Of a stretch of DNA of 64,000 bases, positions 35,993-46,363 are shown piece by piece. Under the pieces are notes generated by a model that worked only from the letters and a program-made list of their open reading frames with translations, did not search any database and had not been told where the DNA came from. The DNA is from Rhipidocladum racemiflorum (Eukaryota > Streptophyta > Magnoliopsida > Poales > Poaceae). Position 1 is the stretch's first letter, and each line of letters starts with the position of its first letter. The stretch is from NCBI GenBank assembly GCA_036346355.1, contig CM070570.1, forward strand, positions 47,073,592 to 47,137,591, read 5' to 3'. The position numbers were made by a program, and so were the translations under genes.

Positions 35993-36664
35993 GTGACATT
36001 ACGGAATGTGACATTATAGATTTCGGTATGTGCTAAGAAAAGAGACATGTGCATTGCATTGCATGAATGAAGATGATTATGAGATGTTTATGAAGTTGTA
36101 CTATGAGATGCTTATGATGATGTGCTACGATATGTAATAATGATGCTATTGATTAATGTTGATGCTCTATTCCATTGCAATACACTTTGCTGAGTGATGA
36201 ACTCACGCTTGTGTTTTATGATGTTTTTAGGTACCATGAAACCGGCAAGCGGGAAAAGGGATTAGTGGCACATCTTCATGTACCTTCATTCACTTAGACA
36301 ACTACACTTTACCATTCGTAGTTGTGATAATAAGTTTATTGCGCTAAAGCTTGGAGTACGCCTTAATGTGTGCTTGGTTCTATCGTTCACTTCGTTTTAG
36401 TTCATGAAATAGTTGAATTCATTATTCTTGACTTAAATTGTTGCTATACCTCCCGTTATTGTTGTTTTAGATATCATTCATTATGTTATTTCTTGTGATA
36501 TTATTGTTGTTGCTTCAAACCATGGAAAAACAAAGGAGATGCTGCCGAAATTTCGGTTAAAGCATTTGCACCATTGCTGTAATTTATCTTTAATTGTGGT
36601 ATTTAGTTTCTATTTCTACTATGTTTGGTAACATTCAGGGCATACTAGGTGCCGGGGTGTTACA
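35993..36664 (+). repeat. Family A LTR with large internal deletion
   Basis: The block begins GTGACATTACGGAATG and ends GGGGTGTTACA, but is only ~672 bases. After the initial TTTCGGTATG it jumps to the mid-LTR sequence TGCTAAGAAAAGAGACATG. In full copies the two sites both carry CGGTATG, about 1.5 kb apart. No target duplication is visible, and the left side abuts truncated gypsy RT. Confidence 0.8.
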
Positions 36665-37395
36665 GTATATGAAAAAAAAACTTGGAGACTTGAAGGCTCA
36701 AACAACTTATATGATCATATATATTTTTTAAAAAAACAATCAACTCCAAAAATACCATCCGATTAGAGAAGGCAACGGTGGTTACATCAAAACCTAATAC
36801 AAGGAACATCAGTACTAAGAGCATCTTTAATTTGCGCATCTGTGAGCTGCTTGATCCGCAACGTTTACCAAATTAATATTAACTAGGCCAATAAGCGCGG
36901 CGCATGCCGCGCGCACGAACGAAAAATGATCTCGCGTTTTTTTCGGAGAAAAAATAAACCTAGATGTATTTTCAAAAATTTTGGAGGCTCAAGAAATATT
37001 AGAGATCGAGCTGGACAAAGGACCTGGATGTAAAAACCAGGGATCTGTTTGTTATATTTTTGGACCTCACCGCTATCCCGAAAAAGTAGAAAAGGGCTCG
37101 CTCGTGATTCGTATCTAACGAGAGTCTCTTTCTGTAAAGTAACAAGCGAGGGACCCAAACGCGATCCGAAAATTTTTTTCTTGCCCTCACAAAAAATTGC
37201 GAAGGACCTCTTCGTAAATTTGCAGAGACCTATCCGTGATTTGAAGGAACGGAGGGGCTTTTTCGTAAGAAGGGCGGGATGACAGGTGGATGCCCCCACT
37301 AAGCCCCAAAGCTCCCATCTTTAATGGATGGATATGGTGCCATTTCCTAGCTAAGCTGACGTTAATTTAGGGCCGTCGAAAAATATTATGTGTAT
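36665..37395. other. Unassigned DNA
   Basis: No gene is supported. It contains AT-rich DNA, a GC palindrome-like GCGCGGCGCATGCCGCGC at ~36896, and overlapping open frames on both strands at 36883-37299 that match no family. It ends at the CACTA terminus at 37396. Confidence 0.35.
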
Positions 37396-37720
37396 CACTA
37401 CCAGGGAACAGTGCAACACAAGCGGTTCGTAACCACTTTCACAAGCGGTTATCGAACCGCTTGTATGCAACCGAGAATGATACCCAGAGGGTATCACTCG
37501 CGGTTCCCCGAACTGCTTGTGTTGCGGCACCACAAGTGGTTCGGAAGGCGTCCAGGAAGCGCAGTAGAGCAGCCATGTGGGGGGCAAATCATAAACGGTT
37601 GGTGTTACCAACAGCTTGTAGAGCCCCTGAGCATATATTCCATCGTGGGTGGCGAGAGACGCCACGTGTGCTCTCTCCACAAGCGGTTGTTGTTACAAAC
37701 CGCTTGTGGAGAGGCTGTCA
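37396..37720. repeat. CACTA terminus with subterminal hairpin repeats
   Basis: After the terminal CACTACCAGGGAA come several copies of ACAAGCGGTT, many paired with the inverse AACCGCTTGT (for example 37440-37465 and 37679-37710). CACTA elements carry such subterminal arrays as binding sites for their TNP1/TNPA protein. The same unit is found at 44865-45002. Open frames crossing this region are not genes. Confidence 0.85.
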
Positions 37721-37964
37721 CCATTTGAGCTAGGCTTTTCAAATATGAATTTTGACAATAAAATTAAATACAACTACAAATTTATTTCTGCATAATTATA
37801 TATTATAATTGAGAAAACCATTAGTTTATTTGCACAGATAGTATGAACTTATAATTTAATTACAAATTAAATGCATATATATACAAGTTTTACAATACAT
37901 GATATGATGAGCACAAGCAAACGTTTTACAACTTTCGAAGAGTACAAAGGTGGTGATCTTGAGA

Positions 37965-38712
37965 TCATTTCTTGCGTGCATCACTCTTTGTGCCCATAGA
38001 CGAAGATTCCATAAGTTCACCTATCCTTATTGAAGGACAATTTCTCCATCCCTTTGCATAGAACTTGCCTCTGGGGGTTATAATCTCATCGACAATGAAG
38101 TCAATAAGTTGTTCTTGGACTGCTTCAACCCGATGCGATGGGATCACGCCTGTCTCATTGATGCTGGGCTACGAAAAGAAAAAAATAAATAAATCTTTGT
38201 ACACGTGAAGTATAAGTGTATTAAGAAATTTATTTTTAACACACACACACACCTCGTTGTCTAGTCGTCGCATATCACCGTGGGTAAGATTTTGCATGTA
38301 GAGGCACACATAATAGCCACATAAGTTGTTTCCGGCCGATTGCTGTAGAACCTGGAGTGATATTTGAAAAGAATGCAATTAATTATTGAGAAGATAAAAT
38401 TTTACGCCATATATATTCTTTAATTTATATTTTGTAGTACGTACTCGAGTGCTCAATTGCACTATGAATTCATTCCTAGAACTTTTTCCTCTATGCTTCA
38501 TTCGGAATGTGGTGAATGCCCTGTCATGCGTTATGATATGAATAGTAATTATGAGTATTCGAAGTACTTATATATATGCAGATTGGCATCTCAATATTAC
38601 CTGTTTAGAATATCAATGACAAACTGAAAATCTTGCTGTGGTTTTCTTTTGAGTCTTGCACAATGATCTTCGCACTATCGACATTGATAATAAGTAGGAT
38701 CCAGTGAAACCT
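37965..38712 (-). CDS. Ulp1-type cysteine protease domain exons (C-terminal part of TNP1 gene)
   Basis: Four minus-strand exons can be assembled by eye. Exon ~38711-38610 starts after an AATAG acceptor and has FHWILLIINVDSAKIIVQDS. Exon ~38525-38447 has RAFTTFRMKHRGKSSRNEF and ends at a GTACGT donor. Exon ~38353-38253 has QQSAGNNLCGYYVCLYMQN. The last exon 38171-37965 ends in a stop after SDARKK. The C48 catalytic residues are all kept: His (38704-38706), Asp (38653-38655) and Cys (38319-38321). C48 proteases remove SUMO or related modifiers; the role in a transposon protein is unknown. Upstream exons carry stops, so a full product is unlikely. Confidence 0.65.
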
Positions 38713-38755
38713 ATTCATATATATGTATTGCAACATATATGTAATTAGTCATATT

Positions 38756-39389
38756 TGGGCTGTTTGGTTGGTTGCATCTAAAGAGATTTGCATCTGCGGA
38801 TGCAAAAGATGGGTGTTTGGTTGTCTTCTCATTCAACTTAGCCTGGCTCTACAGATGCAAAACACCCCTTTCAGCCTGGCTCCAAGGAAATGAGAAAATC
38901 CACCGTTTCCCCAGAGCCAGGCTCTGCTGAGCCATGCATGCATGCTGACATCAGCATTTACTATCTAGTTTTCTTCTTTTCTTTGCTATATCTTTTGATT
39001 ATCATCTCCGATCAATGAACCGATTTCACCTATGTGTTCCTGATATTTTTTCGAACAAAATTAGACCATACTTGCTATACAAATTTCAAAAGATTAAAAT
39101 TTTAGTTTTTCAATTTATTGATTTTCTAGAATATATTTTAAAACTTTTTATTTTCATTTGTGAAATTATTGATTTTCTAGTATTTTTAAAATTTGTTTCA
39201 TCCATTTCTTGAATTTACTTATCACACTTCCATTCCAGTGCAGCCAACCAAACAACATATCTGTGCAGCCTGTCCAACCTCATACGACCAACCAAACAAT
39301 ATCTCCTTGCATCCACTCAGCCTGACTCCCACCAGCCTGGCTGAGCTCATGCAGCCTAGCTGAGCTAAGAAGGCAACCAAACAGCACAA
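38756..39389. mobile_element. MITE in an intron of the TNP1-Ulp1 gene
   Basis: The ends GGGCTGTTTGGTTG and CAACCAAACAGCAC form terminal inverted repeats of about 14 bases with one mismatch. Flanks can be read as ATT/ATT if the element starts TGGGCTG. The ~630-base interior is non-coding and has a second set of inner CAACCAAAC/GTTTGGTTG words. It lies between a GTACGTG donor (~39449) and the acceptor of the His-Trp exon. The superfamily is uncertain, with Tourist-like the best guess. Confidence 0.6.
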
Positions 39390-39448
39390 TTATGAATGTC
39401 TTGAAAAAGGATAAATGAGAGGTTGTGCGATGACATGTATATACACGT

Positions 39449-39628
39449 ACATGAAGTTGAAGGGTAGAAGTATGTGCGGTTTGTAGTACTATTCTGAAAG
39501 AGCTTTCAGAATGTATTCTTCAATTTCTTTTGGGCTGCCTTTACAGTTAGTCTCGTTGACAATTAATGGGTCGATGAAGCCAATCTCGAAGATAGTCTCT
39601 CTTCTACATCGTTGTATCTCCATTCTAC
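39449..39628 (-). pseudogene. TNP1-Ulp1 gene, exon before the protease core
   Basis: After a TTGTATGTAG acceptor, the minus strand reads ...EIGFIDPLIVNETN...EEYILKALSE, a stop, then YYKPHILLPFNF, ending at a GTACGTG donor. This matches the segment that precedes FHWILL in TNP1-type proteins with a C-terminal Ulp1 domain. The single TAG before YYKP breaks the frame. Confidence 0.55.
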
Positions 39629-39688
39629 ATACAAAGGGGATGAGTTATTAGATTTTGTAGCTTGAACTACGGCGAAATTAACACATAT

Positions 39689-41876
39689 TGTAACACCCCG
39701 GCATCTAGCATGCCTGAATGCTACCAAACATAGGCCAAACAACATCTAAATACCATAAACTAAGATAAATTACAGCAAAGGAGTAAATGCTAAAACCGAA
39801 AATTTCGGCAGCATCTCCTTTGTTTTTCCATGAATTGAAGCAACAACAATATGATCACAGGATATAGTATAAAGAATGTCATCCAAATCATCAATAACAA
39901 GGGTTCTAGCAGCAGTATAAGCCTAGAATAAAGATTCCAACCATCTCATGAGCCAAACGAAGTAAATGAGGGAACCAAGCACACAAATTAACCATTGCAC
40001 CAAGTTGCATGGCACTACTCTTATTATCATGACCAAGATGAATAAATTGTCTATAAGTGTGGAGCTACGTGTAGATGTGTAGCTAATGCCCTTCCCCGTA
40101 TGCCGGTTTCATGGTACCTAAAACAACAAGAAAGCACAAGTGTGAGTTCAACACTCAGCAAGTATATTGCAATGGTACAAAAGAACAATTACATGGCTAC
40201 AACAACCCACATCATGTCTATCATCTCATTCATGATCACATATCATTATCATCATCATCATGTATGCAATGCGATGCAATGCACATGTCTCCTGGAAACT
40301 CATACCGGTATGGTTGAGTACACACCCGTCGGTGTGCACCCTCTCCCCCCTTCCATCCCGAAGATGGAGGGTGCCTACTCCTCGCTTTCATACACCGCGG
40401 TGGATGGAATCACGATGTAGGACTTACTCATTGGCTCTCTGGAATAGTCATAATTTTCTCACCGACCTTCCCCAGACTAGTTATGACTTTCTCACCGCCC
40501 GGGCCATGTATCATGCCATGTATGCAAACATGCCAACATCATAAATAACTTGTACATTAACACATGGCATCATAACATAATAAACATATTCATCATATCA
40601 ATGGCAAACATTAAAGCATGGCATGTGAACATATCATATATTCAATTTCAATCTCAACAAATCTAGCACACTACAACCCGCTACCCATTCCAATACACTT
40701 GCCTCAACCACGGGCGACGGATTGGCGAGAAGTAGAAGGCACTCCCGGGGTTACACCACCTGCACATAGGTACCACACACTCACAATCATGTCCACAAAA
40801 TAGTACGCAAACACTCTTCTACCCCGACATCGCAACTACTCGCAAAATCCAAAAACACAGGTTTTGTCCCGTCGGGACAGCAGCCTTCCAAAAGGCATAA
40901 CTTGGGTTCTAAAACTCCGAATCAATTAAACGAGTACATCCTCGCGTAGCTTAGGAAATTTCCTAACTTTTTTTAAGTATATGGAAAGACTGATTCGGAC
41001 TCTAAAGTGGTTTAATCTACATAATACCGTGATCTGTTACAATCACGTCACAGTTTTTAATACGTTCGGTAAAACGAGCATAACTTTCAAACGGCTGGGC
41101 GGAATTGGACTTTCTTTATACCCACTGAAAAGTATTGAAGTTACCTACAACTTCTTCAACAGGCAGACGACCAAATTCCGAATCTAAATAGGCGAAAACC
41201 CAAACCCTAGGTCGACTGCTCATGCTGCCCGAAACAGAGAACGTGGCAAACTCTAGATTTCATCTAATCTACCCAATTACAGCACCACCAATTGATCTAA
41301 AAATATGATATTAACCCTTAGAACAGATCCTAGACCCACCCCAAGGATCCCCGTGGCCATACCTTTGCCCGACGAACGAAAACCCAACGGATCTCCTCCC
41401 GGTTCGCGCGATCTCCTTCCTCGCTCCAAATCCACCGGATCTCGTCGTCGTGGAGCGCTCCAATGGATGGATCTGCGGGGTGGTGAGGTGGAGAGGCTTC
41501 CCTAGGGCAGCAAGTGTGGTGGAGAGGGGAGGGGAGGGGTGGTGGTTCAATGGGGAGGAAGGGGAGAGAGCGCACGGCAAGGGGATGGTGGGAGCGGCGG
41601 CTAGGAGGTGGGGAGGGGAGAGGAGGCGCATGGAGGGGGGCTAGGCACCTAGGGCAGCAGGGTGCTGCCCTAATACTTCCCCCACATGAGCCTTAGGTCT
41701 CCAACCTCCGGCCCAAGAGGTCCCCCCAAGCCCACGAGGCTCCCCCATGCCCAAAACTTCCCCCGGAAGGCCCATTTTCCCCTCTTGAAGGCCCAAAACA
41801 CGATTTAACCTCATGCCGCAAGGTTTTATTCTCTAACTTCACATTTTATAATGTCACGTCGTTCCGTAATGTCACA
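39689..41876 (-). repeat. Family A solo LTR, TSD CATAT
   Basis: The LTR runs TGTAACACCCCGGC to CCGTAATGTCACA, 2188 bases, with CATAT at 39684-39688 and 41877-41881. It is a clean solo LTR in minus orientation. It lies between two exons of the TNP1-Ulp1 gene, in an intron by my exon reading. Confidence 0.93.
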
Positions 41877-41926
41877 CATATATATGGTAAACTCAATCAT
41901 TAGCTGGAAGTACTTATAGACACCAG

Positions 41927-44416
41927 CAGCTCATTAGAGACACGTTGACGACGTCTCGATGGTAAAATTGGTACAAGTCCTCGAATTCCATCCATATGAG
42001 TTGATCCCCACGATAGAAATCTATGTTTTTTATATGGACGGGGAACATTATTCTTCCTTCAGCGGACTGTTCCATGTACCATACATGAAATTGTCGCATC
42101 TTGGTTGGCAGATCCCTTATCTTTTTCGGTGCAACCAACTCCCGGCCCAGCTCATATGGCCACCTGACCTCTACCATTAGAAGATTATCTGATACTCCCA
42201 TAGCTGCAGCGTAAGACAGCCCCGATTCTCTCAAGAATTCCTCTAGCTGGTATGGGCTGTCTTGTTAGTTGCCACCGCCTTAGCCTATTTCCCTTTCAAT
42301 GCAGACTTCACTATTGTGCGTTCGTAGTTAGTCGAGGCAGGAAGAGGCGCTGCACGGCATGTATTAAAGTGGGTTATAGCTTTCGGATCAATTTGCGCCT
42401 TGGGAGGTGGCATCTTTGGTGCGAAGTGTGTCTCAATTTCCTTTTGAACTATTTCTTGTGTCTCCTCAGCCGTCATGTTGTATGCCCTTTTCAGAGGTTC
42501 CTTTGATGACTGTGTTTGCCAGCTAGACTGGGCCTCCTTGGTAGGGGGTAGCATCGCAGTACTGGTCCTTCGTACTTGGAGTTTCTTCCTTGGAGGAGAT
42601 TGTGGAGCCGGGCTTCGTGGAGAAAGAGGTGGAGGCGGCATATCGTCGAGGTGATGTAGGAGGAGGCGTGTTTTGTCGTTGCGATTGAGACATGGTCCCT
42701 TCGGTCTGCTCCAATTGTTGGATTTCACCTCCACAGTCTTTGAAAATATGATGTACCTTTTTCGCCAGAGGATGATTCCATGGAGGGCCTGTCCAAGCTT
42801 GGTGATGTCGTCCCCTCCATCAATCTCGAGCAGAAGATCTTCATAGCCGCTCGACACCTCCTCCACCGTGACCTTCGAGCAACCTGGCGGTATCTCTTTG
42901 CAGTGGAAAAGCTGGCCCGGCTCCACCGGGTACGCCACGCCATAAGCCACCTTGGTGGAGAGGTTATGCGCCTGAACGTGTAGCTCACACTCCCAGCGAA
43001 CTTTGATGTTGTCCACTGCGTACTGTCCCAGGTCTGGCACCGGTACCATGTGAGTAGAAAGTTTGGTGGCATTGGACACGCAGCTACTCTGTAGCGTGGA
43101 GGTGAGCGGGCTAACGACGGCGTCAGCCTGTGTATTTGTTGTACCTGCTCCCTGAAGTTTACCAAGTGCCGCCTGCAGCTTTTGCTCAACAATCTCTCCG
43201 ATGCTTTGCTGAGTTGCTCTGAGCTCCCTTTCCAGTAAGTTGTATCTGAACGACTCTCTTCTTATGCTTCTTGATCGACTCCTGTACGTATCGGCATCTT
43301 TGGATAAACCGTACTTCCATGGCACGGACGATCCCATTCCTCTTGTCCGTCCTGGGTGCTCAGGGTTCTGAAGTGCATGTGTGAGCTCGTCATTCTCCCT
43401 GTCTGTCACTAAGGAATAGGAGCAAGACATGTCGACAGCTTGGACAATTCTATTTCCAACATCCTCCGCTCCCGGTGCCATCAACAAGATACCGTCGTCT
43501 GCAAGGGCCCCTCCGTGACCCATGAACCAATTCCGCAGGTGGAATTCCTAATCAGCAGTAGTAGGCATGATATTCTTGGCCATTAGTTCTTCCTCCCGCT
43601 TCTCCCATTTAGGTACAGCCTTGACGTAACCACCGGTGCCAAGATGGTGGTGGTATTTCTTCTTCGCAGAATTGATCTTGTTCTGAAGGCTCGCGGCCTA
43701 TCCTTCCTCTGACAATTTGTATTCTTCAAATGCATCCCAGTGATCCTCCAGCTTGGGATGTTGGTTGAACTCTGGCCTTTCTCCCTTCTTGACATACTTG
43801 TTGTTCAGGTGAACTTTCCACGAGTGAAATTAGGTTGCCATCTTCTTCAAAGTGTATGTCTTAACCTTGTTCTCGTATCCTTCAGGAAATTTGAAGTTCC
43901 CCTTGATATCTTCCCAAAGGAGCTCCTTGGTTGCTTGCGGAACTTCAGGCCATTTCTTGATGCTAACTGGGACATGATCCCTAACGTGGAAACCACATGC
44001 GTTGTTAAACATGCCTACTGCAGAAAGAGGGGCAATCGGCTTCCCGTCATTGTCGATGCTGGTGAAAACAAACTTTGTAGCAGGCTTCTTGTTAGGTCCT
44101 CACTTGGTTTGGGTGCTCAATGTACCGGGCTGAAAATGGACAGAGATGTGAATTTTTCATGTCAGAGCCATTTATATTAATTGGTTAAATGCGATTAAAG
44201 GGTTTGTCCGGATTCTCGTGGCATTACCTCGCTTCCCTCAGCGTCCATGGCATCACCAGATCCACCGGCAGCGGTGTTGACAACGTTGGCATCATCGGGT
44301 CCACAGGCAGCAGTGTTGACAACGTTGGCATCACCGGATCCACCGATAGCGATCATGTCTAGCAAGAACTGTTCGTCCATCTCGAAATTAGGAGCACCAC
44401 GCCCTGGTGTCACCAT
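41927..44416 (-). pseudogene. CACTA TNP1-like gene, N-terminal and middle exons
   Basis: Exon 1 (44416 to 44228) starts at an ATG after a CGATAG acceptor and contains a repeated GSGDANVVNTAA unit. It ends at a GTAATG donor. Exon 2 starts after TTTTCAG (44129) and reads NNACGFHVRDHVPVSIKKWPE, HWDAFEEYKLSEEG, YHHHLGTGGYVKAVPKWEKR and DADTYRSRSRSIRRESFRYN, the plant Transposase_24 (En/Spm TNP1) pattern. A Pro-rich linker follows, then ESGLSYAAAMGVSDNLLMVE and QFHVWYMEQSAEGRIMFPV, typical of the segment leading to a Ulp1 domain. Stops lie at 44100-44102, 43830-43832, 43698-43700 and 43548-43550, with a frameshift near 42260. TNP1-type proteins bind subterminal repeats. Confidence 0.8.
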
Positions 44417-44454
44417 CTATCGTACTTATGCAAAATTGTTTAATTAGTAAGTAT

Positions 44455-44615
44455 AAATATATAAATATATATCAATGTATCAATGTATATCAATGTATAT
44501 ATATGTATAAATATATCAATGTATATATATGTATAATTATGAAAAATTGTTTAATTAGTAAGTATAAATATATCAATGTATATCAATATATCAATGTATC
44601 AATGTATTTGTCTTG
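44455..44615. repeat. AT-rich satellite-like tract
   Basis: The sequence is built from repeated ATATATCAATGTAT words, with a larger duplication of the TTGTTTAATTAGTAAGTATAA segment (44437 and 44547). It lies in the intron upstream of TNP1 exon 1. Confidence 0.7.
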
Positions 44616-44847
44616 TGTGCATTTTGTCGAACACGTTGTGGACAGCTTCAAAACAGAGGGGTGTTAGCATAGGAGCGGGGCAACCTAGGCCCTTCGGGTG
44701 GAGGAGGAGGCGACGGTGAGGTCGCAGACGACGGCGCGGTGGCGGAGGAGGTGACGCGTTGGCATGAGGTGGCGGTCGACGGCAATGGCGCGGGGACTTG
44801 GAAAATTTTTGCGCTGAGTGTGTGATGCGCGGGGAGGAGAAAATAGC

Positions 44848-44855
44848 TATTTATA
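44848..44855 (-). promoter_or_regulatory. Putative TATA box of the TNP1-Ulp1 gene
   Basis: TATAAATA is read on the minus strand, about 10 bases downstream of the three subterminal-type repeats and ~430 bases upstream of the TNP1 start at 44416. A GC-rich segment, a likely 5' exon, follows at 44816-44648. Confidence 0.55.
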
Positions 44856-44864
44856 AGCGCACCT

Positions 44865-45002
44865 CTACAAGCGGTTCGTAATAGAAACCGTGTGTAGAAC
44901 AACCTTCTACAAGCGGTTCGTAATAGAAATCGCTTGTAGAAACCCCTTCACCGCAGCGAGGGAGGGACCTCTACAAGCGGTTCGTAATACCAACTGCTTG
45001 TA
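44865..45002. repeat. Internal copies of the CACTA subterminal repeat
   Basis: Three ~33-base units (44865-44897, 44907-44939, 44971-45002) each begin CTACAAGCGGTTCGTAAT and end with the imperfect inverse CGCTTGTAG, forming hairpins. They use the same core as the terminus at 37396. They lie between TNP2 and TNP1, directly upstream of a TATA box. Confidence 0.85.
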
Positions 45003-45056
45003 AATATTTAGGAGTCAAAAAGGTTTGACAACGTGCATGCTCGACAAAAAACTTCC

Positions 45057-45133
45057 TCCCGACTGGCTAGTGAGTGGCGCTCGAGTGTGGGCTCACCTGC
45101 GGTGTCGCGGGTTCGAGCCCCGCTCGCGCCCCC
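45057..45133 (+). other. tRNA-like segment with A and B boxes (SINE-like)
   Basis: TGGCTAGTGAGTGG (45064-45077) fits the pol III A box and GGTTCGAGCCC (45110-45120) the B box, 32 bases apart. The B box lies in a perfect T-arm hairpin GCGGG-TTCGAGC-CCCGC. The acceptor ends do not pair, so it is not a functional tRNA. A T-rich tail follows at 45139-45165. It may be a tRNA-derived SINE head. Confidence 0.5.
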
Positions 45134-45164
45134 TGCCATTTTTTTTCTTTCCTTTCCTCTTTTT

Positions 45165-45454
45165 TAATACATTCCAAAATTATTTAATCCCTTAAAATAT
45201 TATTTAATGCATTCAAAAATTAGTGAGTGCAATAAAAAATAGTTAGTGCATCCAAAAATTAGTAAGTCCATTCAAATTTTTTTTAATCACATGAATTAAT
45301 GATAATTTTTAATGCATTCCAAAATTATTTAATCCCTTCAAACATTATTTAATGCATTCAAAAATTAGTGAGTGCAATAAAAAATAGTTAGTGCATCCAA
45401 AAATTAGTAAGTCCATTCAAAAATTATTTAATCACATGAATTAATGATCACTTT
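45165..45454. repeat. 145-bp tandem duplication
   Basis: Two units (45165-45309 and 45310-45454) begin TAAT(A/G)CATTCCAAAATTA and end CACATGAATTAATGAT. Each unit contains shorter repeats of ATTCAAAAATTAGTGAG and GTCCATTCAAA. The second copy overlaps the 3' end of TNP2. Confidence 0.8.
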
Positions 45455-46363
45455 GCCTTTACAAGTGTTCCTTCGGCGTGATCGCGACGTATGTAAGGAG
45501 CATCGACTTCTATTACATTTAGGACACTTTACCGCAAAGGGAGGGAGCTCATCGAACTGATTATACTCTTCCTCGTCGGTGACATCCTCAACACCAACAA
45601 TCCTTTGTTTGCCCTGGAGAACCACGTGTCGCTTTGGCTTACTACTGTAATCCTTTTGCTTCTCCCTGTGCTTCTTTGGTTTGCTTGGTATATCCATTAT
45701 GTAGAAGACTTGTGTCACATCGTTGGCAAGGACGAATGGTTCGCGTCTATAGCCAACTTCTGTCAGGTCGACGGTTGTCATGCCGTATTTGTCGATCTTC
45801 ACGCCGCTTGAAGTCAGTTTGACCCACTGGCACTTAAACAGAGGGACCTTCAATGGTCCATAGTTGAGCTCCCATATCTCTTCTATGTTACCATAATATG
45901 TGTCCACATTGCCTTTGTTGTTAGTGGCGTCTATACGGACACTGCTGTTCTGGTTGGTGCTCTTGGTATCCTGCCATTTTGTGTAGAAGGTGTAACCATT
46001 TATCTCGTAGCCCTGAAATGTGACGATTTCACTACATGACATCCGAGCCAAGCATTGCAACTATTCATTTTCTGACCCGTTGACAAGGATGTAGTTTTGT
46101 AACCAAGCGCCGAAACTATCCATGTGCCTCACTGTGATCCAATCCTCGGACCTCACTGGGAATTTGCGGCGAAGAATACTCTTATGCTGAAGGACATACG
46201 GGGCCACTATGGTTGATTGTTTTAGAACAGTGAAATATGCTTGCTTAAAAGTTAGAAGATCATTGCATGCAATTGTTTTCCGTCCTAGTGTCCCTTTTCC
46301 CCGTAGTCTCCCCTCATGGTGTGATATAGGGACGCCAATGGGATGTAGATCCTCAATGTAATC
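45428..46363 (-). pseudogene. CACTA TNP2 transposase, C-terminal part
   Basis: This continues TNP2 across the copia insertion: before the insertion the protein reads ...VVEFCFDY, and here it resumes ...IEDLHPIGVPISHHEGR. The region ends with ARMSCSEIVTFQGYEINGYTFYTK, DTYYGNIEEIWELNYG and KYGMTTVDLTEVGYRREPFVLA, the DUF4216-type domain found at the C-terminus of tnp2 proteins. A TAG at 46061-46063 interrupts the frame. The C-terminal tail after PPFAVKCPKCN overlaps the tandem duplication. Confidence 0.85.

Noticed and set aside
36883..37299. 138-codon minus-strand open frame
   Set aside because: It is overlapped by equally long open frames on other frames, with no recognisable motif.
37390..37733. 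112-codon open frame at the CACTA end
   Set aside because: It spans the terminal and subterminal hairpin repeats, so it is not a gene.
45057..45133. Functional tRNA gene
   Set aside because: A and B boxes and a T-arm are present, but the acceptor stem does not pair and no clear anticodon arm is seen.
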